From positions 1-17,972 of the forward strand of contig CAZZCS010000046.1 in assembly GCA_964652645.1 (NCBI GenBank): a DNA stretch of 17,972 nt, read 5' to 3'. The position numbers and the translations under genes are program-made. Each line of letters opens with the position of its first letter. Positions within the stretch are counted from its first letter, which is position 1. Source of the DNA: CAZZCS01 sp964652645. Lineage in GTDB: Bacteria; Cloacimonadota; Cloacimonadia; Cloacimonadales; Cloacimonadaceae. Shown here piece after piece: positions 1 to 8,387 of the stretch. The notes beneath the pieces are model-generated. The model was not told the DNA's origin, searched no databases, and worked only from the letters and a program-made list of their open reading frames with translations.

Positions 1-55
1 TGCTAAATCACTATGCTACTACAAACCCGAAAGCGTATAGAGTGCTAAATGTGTG

Positions 56-1273
56 TTAGATGAGTTTCTTCCCAGCGACATAGACGTCTGAGACCTCATA
101 CTCATGCCCGTAGAAAACCAGCTTGCTGATGATGCTATCCAGATCATCGAGGTCACGATCCTCAAGGCTCACAAAGAGCATATCAGCCTGTTTTCCTGCC
201 TTTAGGCTGCCAATGCTATCCTGCATGCCCAAGACCTCTGCAGAGCCCAGAGTGATGCTGTATAGAGCTTCCTCTGGGGAAACAGGGTAAGAAGACTGCC
301 TAAAGTTCATCAGCTTGGCGTGATAGAGCATAGAGAGGCTGGTGCCAGCCCCCACATCGGATCCCAGGCCGTAGTGCAATCCCGCTGCCTTGATTCGCTC
401 CAGGGCAAATTCGCCGCTCTTGAGGAAGAAATTGGAATCCGGACAGTGGGCAATCCTGGTATCTGTAGCTTTGAGGACGCAAAGTTCTGCCTTGGAGAGA
501 TGGATGCCATGAGCCATGATTGTATGTGGCCCCAGGATACCGTACTGCTCGTAAACCTTTGTATAGCTGTTTGTCTGGAAGATGTCTTTGACCCAGGTGA
601 TTTCAGCTTTGTTTTCAGAAAGGTGAGATTGGATCCTGGCCTTGTGATCCTGGCAAAAACGACCGATGAGGCCCATCAATTCACGTGAGCAGGTGGGAGC
701 AAAGCGAGGTGTAAAGATATAATCCAAAAGAGCTGATCTGGCGTGCCATTTATGGTAGAGTTCGATGCTGGTATGATAGGCATAGTCTGTGGTCTGAAGC
801 AGGCTTGAGGGTGAATTCATATCCATCAGTGTCATGCCGATGATGGCGCGATAACCAATCTGTTCCGCGATTTCAAAGGCAGTGTCGCAGGCAATCTGTT
901 GGGGTGCGGTATAGATCACGGCGGTGGTAGTGCCACATCTGAGTAATGCATTGAAAAAGTCTTGGGAGAGACGCCCTGCATAGGCAGCATCGGCAGATCT
1001 TGACTCCTCGGGAAAGACGATATCGCTCAGCCAGGGGAGGAGAGCAGGTTTGAATTGTCCCCGGATGTAGTACTGAGAGAGGTGAGTGTGCAGATCGATC
1101 AGGCCAGGCAGGCAGATCTGATGTCTTTTGTCCTGGCAGTCTTGATGGATCAGGCTGTCGTAGGGCTCGATGCTGCTGATCTGGCTATCAGTAAGGCCGA
1201 TCACATGATCACGTAACAGCTCCGTGGCATCGGGGCTGATGGGGTTCAGAATATTCGTTCTAATCTGTGTCAT
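56..1273 (-). CDS. guaD: Guanine deaminase (amidohydrolase superfamily)
   Basis: Predicted cytosolic zinc hydrolase converting guanine to xanthine and ammonia in purine salvage or catabolism. The 405-aa product has the amidohydrolase layout: PGLIDLHTH at 56-64 with metal ligands H62 and H64, SHLSE at 216-220 with H217 and likely catalytic E220, H255 in an AHGIHL stretch, HCPDSN at 276-281, and metal ligand D306 in GSDVGAGTS. The HLSEN, HCPxSNxFL and GxDVGxGTSxSM signatures are those of guanine deaminases rather than of atrazine chlorohydrolase or SAH deaminase relatives, though those remain the alternatives. The ATG overlaps the end of the preceding FG-GAP gene by 14 bp and is preceded by a good Shine-Dalgarno AGAGGGAG (1278-1285), so it is probably translated in coupling. 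It is the last gene of the long minus-strand operon. Length is a little short of the usual 430-450 aa. Confidence 0.85.
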   Translation of the reverse strand: MTQIRTNILNPISPDATELLRDHVIGLTDSQISSIEPYDSLIHQDCQDKRHQICLPGLIDLHTHLSQYYIRGQFKPALLPWLSDIVFPEESRSADAAYAGRLSQDFFNALLRCGTTTAVIYTAPQQIACDTAFEIAEQIGYRAIIGMTLMDMNSPSSLLQTTDYAYHTSIELYHKWHARSALLDYIFTPRFAPTCSRELMGLIGRFCQDHKARIQSHLSENKAEITWVKDIFQTNSYTKVYEQYGILGPHTIMAHGIHLSKAELCVLKATDTRIAHCPDSNFFLKSGEFALERIKAAGLHYGLGSDVGAGTSLSMLYHAKLMNFRQSSYPVSPEEALYSITLGSAEVLGMQDSIGSLKAGKQADMLFVSLEDRDLDDLDSIISKLVFYGHEYEVSDVYVAGKKLI

Positions 1274-3977
1274 AACGCTCCCTCTTGATCTCGATTACTT
1301 TCGCATCTGCGATTCCAAAGTGAAGCACAGGCTCATTTTGAGATGTGGTGCCCTTGGCACTCTGTAATTCACGGATGAGGCTGTAGGTGGCTTTGGATTT
1401 GTCCTGAAGAGTCACTCTTACTCTTGTGCCAAATGCAGGAGTATTGGGGTGGCTGGCAAAAGAATCCCTATCATTGAGTAAGACCACCTCATCGTCTACC
1501 CAGACTGGTTTCACGATAATTGATTTGTTCCTGGTAGCGGTGACATTACGCAAGAGCCGGGTGCCATTTCCACTACCCACTACAAGATCCAATCTGCCGT
1601 CTCTATCCAGATCGGCAGTGGCATTTCCCCAGCCGTTGTAAACTCTGGCACCAGCCAGCCAGGTAACATCGGTAAAGGTGCCATCCCCATTGTTTCGATA
1701 GAGGTAAGACCTATCGTTTTGATACACTGAGGTAATAAATAGATCCAGTAGTCCATCGTTATCTGCATCGAACCACAGGGGGTCTGAATGCAGCTCGTCG
1801 AAGGTGATTCCTGCCTCACTGGTGACGTCTGTAAACTGCCAGTAATACACGCTATCTGCGCCGATTACTCTCATCTGCAGGCCATCGTTTCGTAGTAGCA
1901 TGGAAACATCTGAAAACTCGATGAACCTGGGGTGGGCAAGATTGGCGATGAAGAGATCCAGATCTCCATCGTTGTCGTAATCTCCCCAATCTGCTCCGAT
2001 GCTGTGACCGTAGTAGCCATTCACTTCTTTGCCCTGCAGTTTGAGCTGGGCTGCCAGATCGTAAAAGTGATCACCGGCTTTTACCCACAAGTAGTTACGT
2101 GCCAGACGATAGTTCGTGACCAGGATGTCGGTAACACCGTCGTTGTTAAAATCTGCTGGGGCTACGCCTCTACCTGCCAGTCCTGGGTTGTGTGTATAGG
2201 CTTCGGTTCTAAAGCCAAGCTCTGCGCTACGATCCGCAAAGCTGCCATTAGTATTTTCCCACCAGTAATCTTGATAACCGGGCTGCACCTGCCACTTTTC
2301 ATAATTTGCCAGGTAGAGGCCGGGGTATCCATCCATCCGGGTGTCCACCCAGGCAGCACCCTCAGTGGGAGACTGGTCGTCGATATCTCCAGCTTTGGAA
2401 TTTACGGAAGCAAATCTGCTGCCATCCATATTCTTCATCAGCTGTTCCCCACGGCCATCTTCGGCATGAGAAATAGTAACAAAATCCAGCAATCCATCTT
2501 TATTGAAATCTGCAAAGAGGCCACCGTTTGCTACCAGGCCATCCAATCCTGCCTGCTGTGAAACATCCGTAAAGCTCATATTGCCGTTATTCTTCAAGAG
2601 CTTGGTGCCATTGAGGAGGATGTCGCAATAGCCATCATTGTCATAATCTGCCAGGGCGACTCTGGAATAACGAAAATCTGCAAAGCCAGCCTGCTCGCTG
2701 ATATCTTCGAAGACGATCCCTTCATACTTCATCAGTTTTCGCATCCACTGCAGGGGGGAGGATTTGATCTTGAGGCGGGCATGAATCACTTGAAAATAAG
2801 TGTATGCCTCCTCGTCGTATCTCTTTCTGGGAGCTCCATAGATCAGACATGTGGCAAAGGACTCAGCGGCATTGAGCTGCATTTTCCGGGCTTGCAGGAG
2901 ACCGCAGGCCTTGGCTCTCCAAAAATACAATTCGGCCAGGTCACCGGCATCATTGTGTTCAAATTCTACATTTTGGAGCAGATCCAATAGTCCATCGATT
3001 TGGGGTGTGGATTTTTTGAAGAGAGACAAACAATCATCCTCATCCCCAATAAGTCCCTGGGGGAGAAGGATACTGTAATACATAGCCTTTGCTTTGAGGA
3101 GTAGCAGCTTATTACAAAAGGTGGGGGCCGTGTAAGAATCGTACTGAATCTGGTAGATTTGCTCCGTGTTTAGGTTTAGTAGCAAGTTATCAACGCTGTC
3201 GATAGCGCGATTCAGGAGCTGAGTTTGCTCCTCAGAACTGAGATTTTTGCGGAGAGATGGGCTCAGCCTGTACAAATTGAGGATATACTCCGAGGGGATG
3301 TCTCCAGGGATGAGTTCTGTAAGTATCTTGAGGACAAGCTCATTCTCTTCTTTCTGGAGGAGGTGAAACAATTCAAACTGCAAGGCGGCATGTCTCCACT
3401 TGGAAGCAGGAAACTTATCTCTGAAGTCTGCAATCAAGGCAAAGGCCGCGCTGTCCGAGCGTTCCACCGAGATCTGATCAATCCAGGACTTGGCAAGTTC
3501 TTCAATCAGAGGGTTGTAATGCTCCAGATTCTTGATGATGGGGTAGTAATCTTCCTCTGCCATAGCCGTGGAATAGACCGTGATGATCAGTGAATCTGCA
3601 GGAGCTGGGAAGCATTGTTTGATATTGTCCAAAGAGGCTTCGTAGTTATCTCCTGCTTCTCCCAATCTGGCGTTTTCGGCTCTGGCCAGTAGAATCCATT
3701 GAATGGCGCTATCCAGGTCTTGATATAGAGTGGCCAGCCGATAGTGACAATCCGTAGCCAGAGCGCTATCCCTGGTGAGCTTCGAGTATTCAAAAGCCAT
3801 CTCGAGCGATTCACGGGTAGGATTCTCTGAATACACAGGCGCTACAATGAGGTCTTCATTCCGATGCAGAATGGGGATAAATTCTCTTTCGAGGCAAAAA
3901 TCAAAATCCTCTTTTGAGAGGCTGTAGATGCTTATCAAAAGCAGTAGAAACAAGGATGTCAAGATACGATGCTTCAT
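1260..3977 (-). CDS. Exported FG-GAP/VCBS repeat protein with C-terminal ASPIC/UnbV domain
   Basis: A 905-aa protein with an N-terminal signal peptide (K3, R4, then a Leu/Ile-rich core at 8-18). No lipobox cysteine is seen. Residues about 50-410 are helical, with TPR-like stretches, and have no family I can name. Residues about 420-815 carry seven FG-GAP/VCBS-type calcium loops of the DxDxDGxxD kind, beginning at D444, D490, D545, D609, D666, D737 and D789. The third (D545 to G553) is degenerate and lacks the last Asp. Residues about 845-895 match an ASPIC/UnbV module, with GTRVRV near 850, SQNEP at 879-883 and LHFGIADA at 885-892. The repeats should form a calcium-binding beta-propeller outside the cytoplasm. 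The substrate is unknown; surface binding or adhesion is the usual guess for such propellers. Its ATG overlaps the hslO stop as ATGA and its Shine-Dalgarno is weak, suggesting coupled translation. Confidence 0.88.
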   Translation of the reverse strand: MKHRILTSLFLLLLISIYSLSKEDFDFCLEREFIPILHRNEDLIVAPVYSENPTRESLEMAFEYSKLTRDSALATDCHYRLATLYQDLDSAIQWILLARAENARLGEAGDNYEASLDNIKQCFPAPADSLIITVYSTAMAEEDYYPIIKNLEHYNPLIEELAKSWIDQISVERSDSAAFALIADFRDKFPASKWRHAALQFELFHLLQKEENELVLKILTELIPGDIPSEYILNLYRLSPSLRKNLSSEEQTQLLNRAIDSVDNLLLNLNTEQIYQIQYDSYTAPTFCNKLLLLKAKAMYYSILLPQGLIGDEDDCLSLFKKSTPQIDGLLDLLQNVEFEHNDAGDLAELYFWRAKACGLLQARKMQLNAAESFATCLIYGAPRKRYDEEAYTYFQVIHARLKIKSSPLQWMRKLMKYEGIVFEDISEQAGFADFRYSRVALADYDNDGYCDILLNGTKLLKNNGNMSFTDVSQQAGLDGLVANGGLFADFNKDGLLDFVTISHAEDGRGEQLMKNMDGSRFASVNSKAGDIDDQSPTEGAAWVDTRMDGYPGLYLANYEKWQVQPGYQDYWWENTNGSFADRSAELGFRTEAYTHNPGLAGRGVAPADFNNDGVTDILVTNYRLARNYLWVKAGDHFYDLAAQLKLQGKEVNGYYGHSIGADWGDYDNDGDLDLFIANLAHPRFIEFSDVSMLLRNDGLQMRVIGADSVYYWQFTDVTSEAGITFDELHSDPLWFDADNDGLLDLFITSVYQNDRSYLYRNNGDGTFTDVTWLAGARVYNGWGNATADLDRDGRLDLVVGSGNGTRLLRNVTATRNKSIIVKPVWVDDEVVLLNDRDSFASHPNTPAFGTRVRVTLQDKSKATYSLIRELQSAKGTTSQNEPVLHFGIADAKVIEIKRERYDTD

Positions 3978-4858
3978 TGTACCTGTCCCGTTTTCAGGAT
4001 TTTGACCAGCTCAGCGATCTCTGCCTGGGAGAAGGTATAAGTCTTGTTGCAATAGGAGCAGACAGTGTCTATACCATCCTCAAGGGTGCCGAGTTCCTTT
4101 TCCCCGAGGGTGAGTAGGGCAGAGGCAAATTTGTCCTGACTGCAGTTGCATGTATAGCTGAGAGGCAGTTTGTCATTGATAGCCCAGTCAATCCCTTTCA
4201 GGACAAACTTGGAAAGAATCTGTTCAATGTCATAACCCATATCCATGAGATCAGTGATATTGGGTGTGGAGCGGATATTGGAGATGATCTGATCGGCAAT
4301 CGCCTGGTCTGCAAAGGGCATTTGCTGGATGATATAGCCGGCACTGGAGCGGACATTGGCGCCGTTGTCGAAGAGGACTCCCAGGTTTACGGCACTGGGG
4401 ATTTGTTCGGATTGTAGATAATAATGAGCCAGATCATCGCCGATTTCACCCGTTACCAGGGCGCAAATCCCTGTGCTGGGGCTTTTGAGGCGCAGATCCT
4501 TGATGATGTTCAGCTTGCCTTTACCGACTGCCTTCCCCAGCTCCAGGTTACGATGGGTTTCTTCGTAAAAGAGCTGCGGTTCTTTGGCATAGCCGCGGAT
4601 CTTGGCACCCTGTTCGCAGATTACGAGGGCTCCTTTGAGGTCTCCTTCGCAATCCAGTTGGAGCGTGACGGAGGCTCCCGGTATCTTCAGCTCTGTACTC
4701 ATCATTGCCGCCGCTGAGATCATCCTGCCCATCAGTAAAGTTGCGATGGGAGAGAGGTCGTGCAGATCACGTGCTTTCTGGACAGTCCTGGTGCTATCAG
4801 TAGCGATTACTCGAAATTGGTTTTGGGCAGCGCTAGCCCTGATTATTGTATCATTCAT
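3974..4858 (-). CDS. hslO: Hsp33 redox-regulated chaperonin
   Basis: Cytosolic holdase chaperone that binds unfolding proteins when oxidised. The 294-aa length is typical of the family. Near the C-terminus it has the redox-zinc cysteines C237-x-C239 and C267-xx-C270. In the family these bind Zn when reduced and form disulfides during oxidative stress, releasing the activating linker. The N-terminal domain matches Hsp33, with the ATDSTRTVQ start region at 19-27, the GRMISAAAMM stretch near 44-53 and SxxGYxxQxxPFA at 172-183. The ATG at 4858 overlaps the SpoIID-family stop by 8 bp; a second in-frame-independent ATG at 4854 is ignored because the 4858 start gives the normal N-terminus. A thioredoxin reductase gene starts the same operon, which suits a shared thiol-stress role, although that link is inferred only from gene order. 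Confidence 0.96.
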   Translation of the reverse strand: MNDTIIRASAAQNQFRVIATDSTRTVQKARDLHDLSPIATLLMGRMISAAAMMSTELKIPGASVTLQLDCEGDLKGALVICEQGAKIRGYAKEPQLFYEETHRNLELGKAVGKGKLNIIKDLRLKSPSTGICALVTGEIGDDLAHYYLQSEQIPSAVNLGVLFDNGANVRSSAGYIIQQMPFADQAIADQIISNIRSTPNITDLMDMGYDIEQILSKFVLKGIDWAINDKLPLSYTCNCSQDKFASALLTLGEKELGTLEDGIDTVCSYCNKTYTFSQAEIAELVKILKTGQVQ

Positions 4859-6362
4859 AATGTTCCAACCATTCTTTATATATCATTGTTCCGGGGTAAA
4901 AATGCTGCAGGATCTCGTCGTAAGTAGCTCCACTCCTCGCTCTTTGCAGAGTACCAAGCTGGCACATACCTACTCCATGTCCGCTTCCTTTGCCTACGAT
5001 GTCAAATGACGCTCCTGGTCTATATACGGCATTGCGAGAGTTGTTCAAACTATATGAGCCCTTTATATAAAAGAAAGAGCTGGGGGCTCCTCCAAAGAGC
5101 TGTCTGATCTTGAACTCCCCCTGAACTGTAGTTTTGCCATTGATCTTCAGCTCCAGTATCCTGCCGGATCTGCCTCTCTGGACAATTTCGATGCTCTGAA
5201 TTGTATCCAGAGAGAGCTGGTCTGCCAGCTGCTTAGAAGAGATAGTCCTGCTCCAGGAGAGGGCAGAGCGTTCCCAACTGCTCATACCATCGGTACTTTG
5301 CTTGTAGTCCAGCCAGGCTCTGGCCCCACTTTCTGTGACCAGATCGTAGCTTTCAGATTCTGGATAAACGGTGACACCCATCAGATATGGGTAGGGACTA
5401 CCTCTCCAGATATTTACAGAGGAATCTGTCTTGCCTCCGCTACTGCTATGATATGTAGTAGAGGCGATTTTGCCTTCGTGCACTAAAATTTCATTGTGAG
5501 TATCATGCACTGCCTGAGTAATGGATGCATTCAGCAGGTGTTTCCCTTTGTAAACCTGGCAGTGGGTAGTATTACAAAGATCGTAGCCATCGAGCTTGTG
5601 TCTGTTGTACAAGAGCAGGCTAATAGCGTGTGATCGGGCTGTTACTGCCTGCGTCTTGAGGGCCTCAAGAGGGGCTCCGCTACCGATCTCATTCTGGATT
5701 ACTCCGGCTATGTAGTCCTCCAGGGCTAGTTTGTGATTTACAATCAGCTCATCTCCAACAGCCTTGATGATGAACTCTCCGCTGTAATCGAGGTTTTGGC
5801 CCTTGAATGATAGATCGGACTCAGATTCCAGGATGAGCGGTAACTCAAAGTAATACTCGATCCCGGATGCAGTGACAACCTTGGCCTGAGCACCCACCAC
5901 CGGGATTTGGGTAATGCTGCGGATGGGTGAGCCTGTCTCCTCACAGTATTTGAGAGCTTCATCATAATCGTGAAAGCTGATATCCTCGTAGATAAATTTT
6001 TCATACTCCATATAGAACCTGTTGTCCTTCCAGGTAAAGTAAGGCCGGAGGAGAGGATCTTGGGGATCCAAAGCGGGATCATGATAGCCCTGAAAGGTGT
6101 AAGGAACGGTACGGTTTAAGATTCCATAAGAATTTATGGTAGAAGCGTTTGCGATGCTAATGTTAAAGCTTTCTCTCAGCTCTCTATGAAGCGGGGCGTT
6201 GGTCTCGGAGATGAATACTGTACCGCTGGGTTTGATTTGGATTTCTTTGTCCTTGTTCAGCAGGACTTCCAGGATCAATTCGCCACAGGAGATATCTGCG
6301 GAAAATAGATTTGCTGCTCCCAGGAGCAAAACCGAGAGCAGCAAAATATTAACGAGTTTCAT
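4851..6362 (-). CDS. Exported SpoIID/LytB-family peptidoglycan hydrolase
   Basis: A 503-aa protein with a signal peptide (K2, hydrophobic core about 5-19). A SpoIID domain occupies roughly 190-500: LEDYIAGVIQNEIG at 214-227, where E225 aligns with the catalytic Glu of SpoIID lytic transglycosylases, LEALKTQAVTAR at 232-243, the CNTTHCQVYKG block at 263-273, YHSSSGGKT at 304-312, and GKGSGHGVGMCQLG at 457-470. SpoIID enzymes cleave glycan strands stripped of stem peptides. In sporulators they drive engulfment; in non-sporulating bacteria such homologues are generally envelope or division proteins, which is the likely case here. Residues about 26-185 form an extension I do not recognise. The ATG lies 6 bp after the metG stop with no clear Shine-Dalgarno, so reinitiation from metG is probable. 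The next gene, hslO, overlaps its end by 8 bp. Confidence 0.9.
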   Translation of the reverse strand: MKLVNILLLSVLLLGAANLFSADISCGELILEVLLNKDKEIQIKPSGTVFISETNAPLHRELRESFNISIANASTINSYGILNRTVPYTFQGYHDPALDPQDPLLRPYFTWKDNRFYMEYEKFIYEDISFHDYDEALKYCEETGSPIRSITQIPVVGAQAKVVTASGIEYYFELPLILESESDLSFKGQNLDYSGEFIIKAVGDELIVNHKLALEDYIAGVIQNEIGSGAPLEALKTQAVTARSHAISLLLYNRHKLDGYDLCNTTHCQVYKGKHLLNASITQAVHDTHNEILVHEGKIASTTYHSSSGGKTDSSVNIWRGSPYPYLMGVTVYPESESYDLVTESGARAWLDYKQSTDGMSSWERSALSWSRTISSKQLADQLSLDTIQSIEIVQRGRSGRILELKINGKTTVQGEFKIRQLFGGAPSSFFYIKGSYSLNNSRNAVYRPGASFDIVGKGSGHGVGMCQLGTLQRARSGATYDEILQHFYPGTMIYKEWLEHYE

Positions 6363-6368
6363 TAGTAG

Positions 6369-8387
6369 TTACTGGATTGTAGAGCCTTGTTCCAGGTCCT
6401 TATGAGGATGTAGCATACTTAGTACGCCATCCATCTCTGCAGCCAGGATCATCCCTTGGGACATAATGCCGCGGATTTTTCTGGGCTCCAAATTGACAAG
6501 CATTACTACTTTCTTGCCTATGATATCCTCTGGTTTATAGTGCTGGGATATCCCCGCCACCAGTTCTCTTTCTTCAGATCCAATGTCCACCTTGAGGTGA
6601 AGCAGTTTATCTGTTTTGGGCACTGGAGCAGCGTGCAATACTTTGGCAAGCCTGATATCCATGGCAGAGAACTGCTCGTAGCTGATGGGTTCTTTGATGG
6701 GTTTGTACTCTCTGGATGGCGTTTGGGGAGTGTTGCCTTTCAGCTTTTCCAATTGAAGTTCGACTTCACTATCCTCGATTTTACGAAAGAGAGGTTTGAT
6801 CTCACCAATACTAATTCCGTTAGTGATAAGGTTGAGAGCTTCATCCCAGCTTTGCACCTGGGGTAAATTCACCAAATTACGGAGTTCCCGCATGCTCAGA
6901 GGCATGATGGGTGTGAGCAAGACACTGATCTTATTTACCAGGTCGAGGCAGAGGAAAAGGGTCTGCATGGCTTTCTCACGATCTGTTTTAATGGTCTGCC
7001 AGGGCTTTTGCTCATCAAAACACTTATTGCCCAGGCGTCCCAGATCCATTATCAACTTTGTGGCTTTCTTGACCTGGTATGTGCTATAGGCTTCGTGGCA
7101 CTGCTCTACGATTGATGCGGCTTCACCAATGGCCAGAAGACTTTCAGCAGTGAGTTCCGAGGGCTTGATGGTAGAATCAAAGTGCTTTGCCGCAAAGGCC
7201 AATACTCTGTTCACCAGATTGCCGACCACATTGTTCAATTCGCCATTTACCTTCAACTGAAAATCTTTGAAGCTAAAATCGGCATCCTTGGTCTCCGGGG
7301 CATTGACTGCCAGATAGTAACGAAGGTACTCCGCAGGCAGTTCCTTCACGATCTCATCCACCCAGATAGCCCAGTTTCTGCTGGTAGAGATCTTCTGACC
7401 TTCCAGATTGAGAAATTCGTTGGCAGGGATGTCGTGTGGGAGGCAATACTTGGCCTCCTGTCCCATCAGCATGGCGGGCCAGATGATGCTGTGAAAAATG
7501 ATATTGTCTTTACCAATAAAGTGGATAAGCTTGGTGTCTTCGCTAAGCCAATAGTCTTTCCAAAGGTCGGGTTGATCGTTCTTTTTGGCCCATTCCACAG
7601 TGGATGAGATGTATCCAATCGGGGCATCAAACCAGACGTAGAGGACTTTTCCTTCAGCATCCTCAAAGGGAACAGGCACACCCCAGTTCAGATCCCGGGT
7701 GATGGAGCGTTCGATCAGCCCTTGCTTGAGAAGATTGAGCATGAAGTTGCGGACGTTTTCCTTCCAGTATGTCTTATGCTCGATCCAATTGGCCAGCTTC
7801 TCCGAAAAGTCATTGAGTCTAAAAAACCAGTGTTTTGTTTCTCTGATGATGGGAGCGTTGCCACAAATCTTGCACTGAGGGTCTTTCAAGGCTGTTGTGT
7901 CATAGGTATTGCCGCAGGCATCACATTGGTCTCCACGAGCTCCGCTGGCTCCACACTTGGGACATACACCCTCGACATAACGATCTGGAAGATAGCGTTT
8001 GTCGTGCTCGCAATAAAACTGAAGGGTAGTCTTTGGTACTATGTGTCCCTTGTTGAATAAATCTGTAAAAAACTGCTGAGCAAGGGGATAGTGGTCTGGT
8101 CTGGCAGTACCTGAGAAATTATCAAACTCGATCCCAATGCCGTCGAAACCCTCCTTGATCAGAGAGTGATAACGCGCAACCACTTCGGTGGGGGAGATCC
8201 CTTCGTTGTCTGCACTGATAGATATCGGAGTACCATGCTCATCTGTACCGCAAATGAAGATTACATCTTCCTGGTTGAGGCGCAGAAAACGGACGAAGAT
8301 ATCCGCAGGCAGGTATGCTCCAGCAACGTGGCCAACGTGAAGCTTGCCATTGGCATAGGGGAGGGCAGAGGTTACCAGATATCTCAT
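6369..8387 (-). CDS. metG: Methionyl-tRNA synthetase with C-terminal tRNA-binding domain
   Basis: Class I synthetase charging tRNA-Met in the cytosol. The start is placed at 8387, giving 672 aa. The reading frame stays open to an ATG at 8429, but the internal ATG has an ideal GGAGGT 5 nt upstream, overlaps the lysC stop as ATGA, and begins with the family N-terminus MRYLVTSALPYANG. In this numbering the HIGH box is HVGH at 17-20 and the KMSKS box is KISTS at 332-336. A zinc-knuckle insert has CxxC pairs at 142/145, 155/158 and 172/175, plus C126. The DLNWGVPVP block follows. The last ~105 residues are a Trbp111/EMAPII-like OB-fold tRNA-binding domain, with MDIRLAKV and LVNLEPRKIRGIMSQGMILAA. 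This is the long bacterial form with the appended domain. It lies between lysC and the SpoIID gene with no room for separate promoters. Confidence 0.97.
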   Translation of the reverse strand: MRYLVTSALPYANGKLHVGHVAGAYLPADIFVRFLRLNQEDVIFICGTDEHGTPISISADNEGISPTEVVARYHSLIKEGFDGIGIEFDNFSGTARPDHYPLAQQFFTDLFNKGHIVPKTTLQFYCEHDKRYLPDRYVEGVCPKCGASGARGDQCDACGNTYDTTALKDPQCKICGNAPIIRETKHWFFRLNDFSEKLANWIEHKTYWKENVRNFMLNLLKQGLIERSITRDLNWGVPVPFEDAEGKVLYVWFDAPIGYISSTVEWAKKNDQPDLWKDYWLSEDTKLIHFIGKDNIIFHSIIWPAMLMGQEAKYCLPHDIPANEFLNLEGQKISTSRNWAIWVDEIVKELPAEYLRYYLAVNAPETKDADFSFKDFQLKVNGELNNVVGNLVNRVLAFAAKHFDSTIKPSELTAESLLAIGEAASIVEQCHEAYSTYQVKKATKLIMDLGRLGNKCFDEQKPWQTIKTDREKAMQTLFLCLDLVNKISVLLTPIMPLSMRELRNLVNLPQVQSWDEALNLITNGISIGEIKPLFRKIEDSEVELQLEKLKGNTPQTPSREYKPIKEPISYEQFSAMDIRLAKVLHAAPVPKTDKLLHLKVDIGSEERELVAGISQHYKPEDIIGKKVVMLVNLEPRKIRGIMSQGMILAAEMDGVLSMLHPHKDLEQGSTIQ

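Noticed and set aside
1..55. Terminator of the minus-strand operon at the left edge
   Set aside because: Only the 8-bp direct repeat TGCTAAAT (1-8 and 43-50) and a weak imperfect stem are seen, with no GC-rich hairpin and T run. The true end of the transcript is probably outside the window.
1932..2561. 209-codon open frame on the plus strand inside the FG-GAP gene
   Set aside because: It is antisense to repeated DxDxDG coding sequence. The long open frame follows from the repeat codons, and the predicted protein resembles no family.
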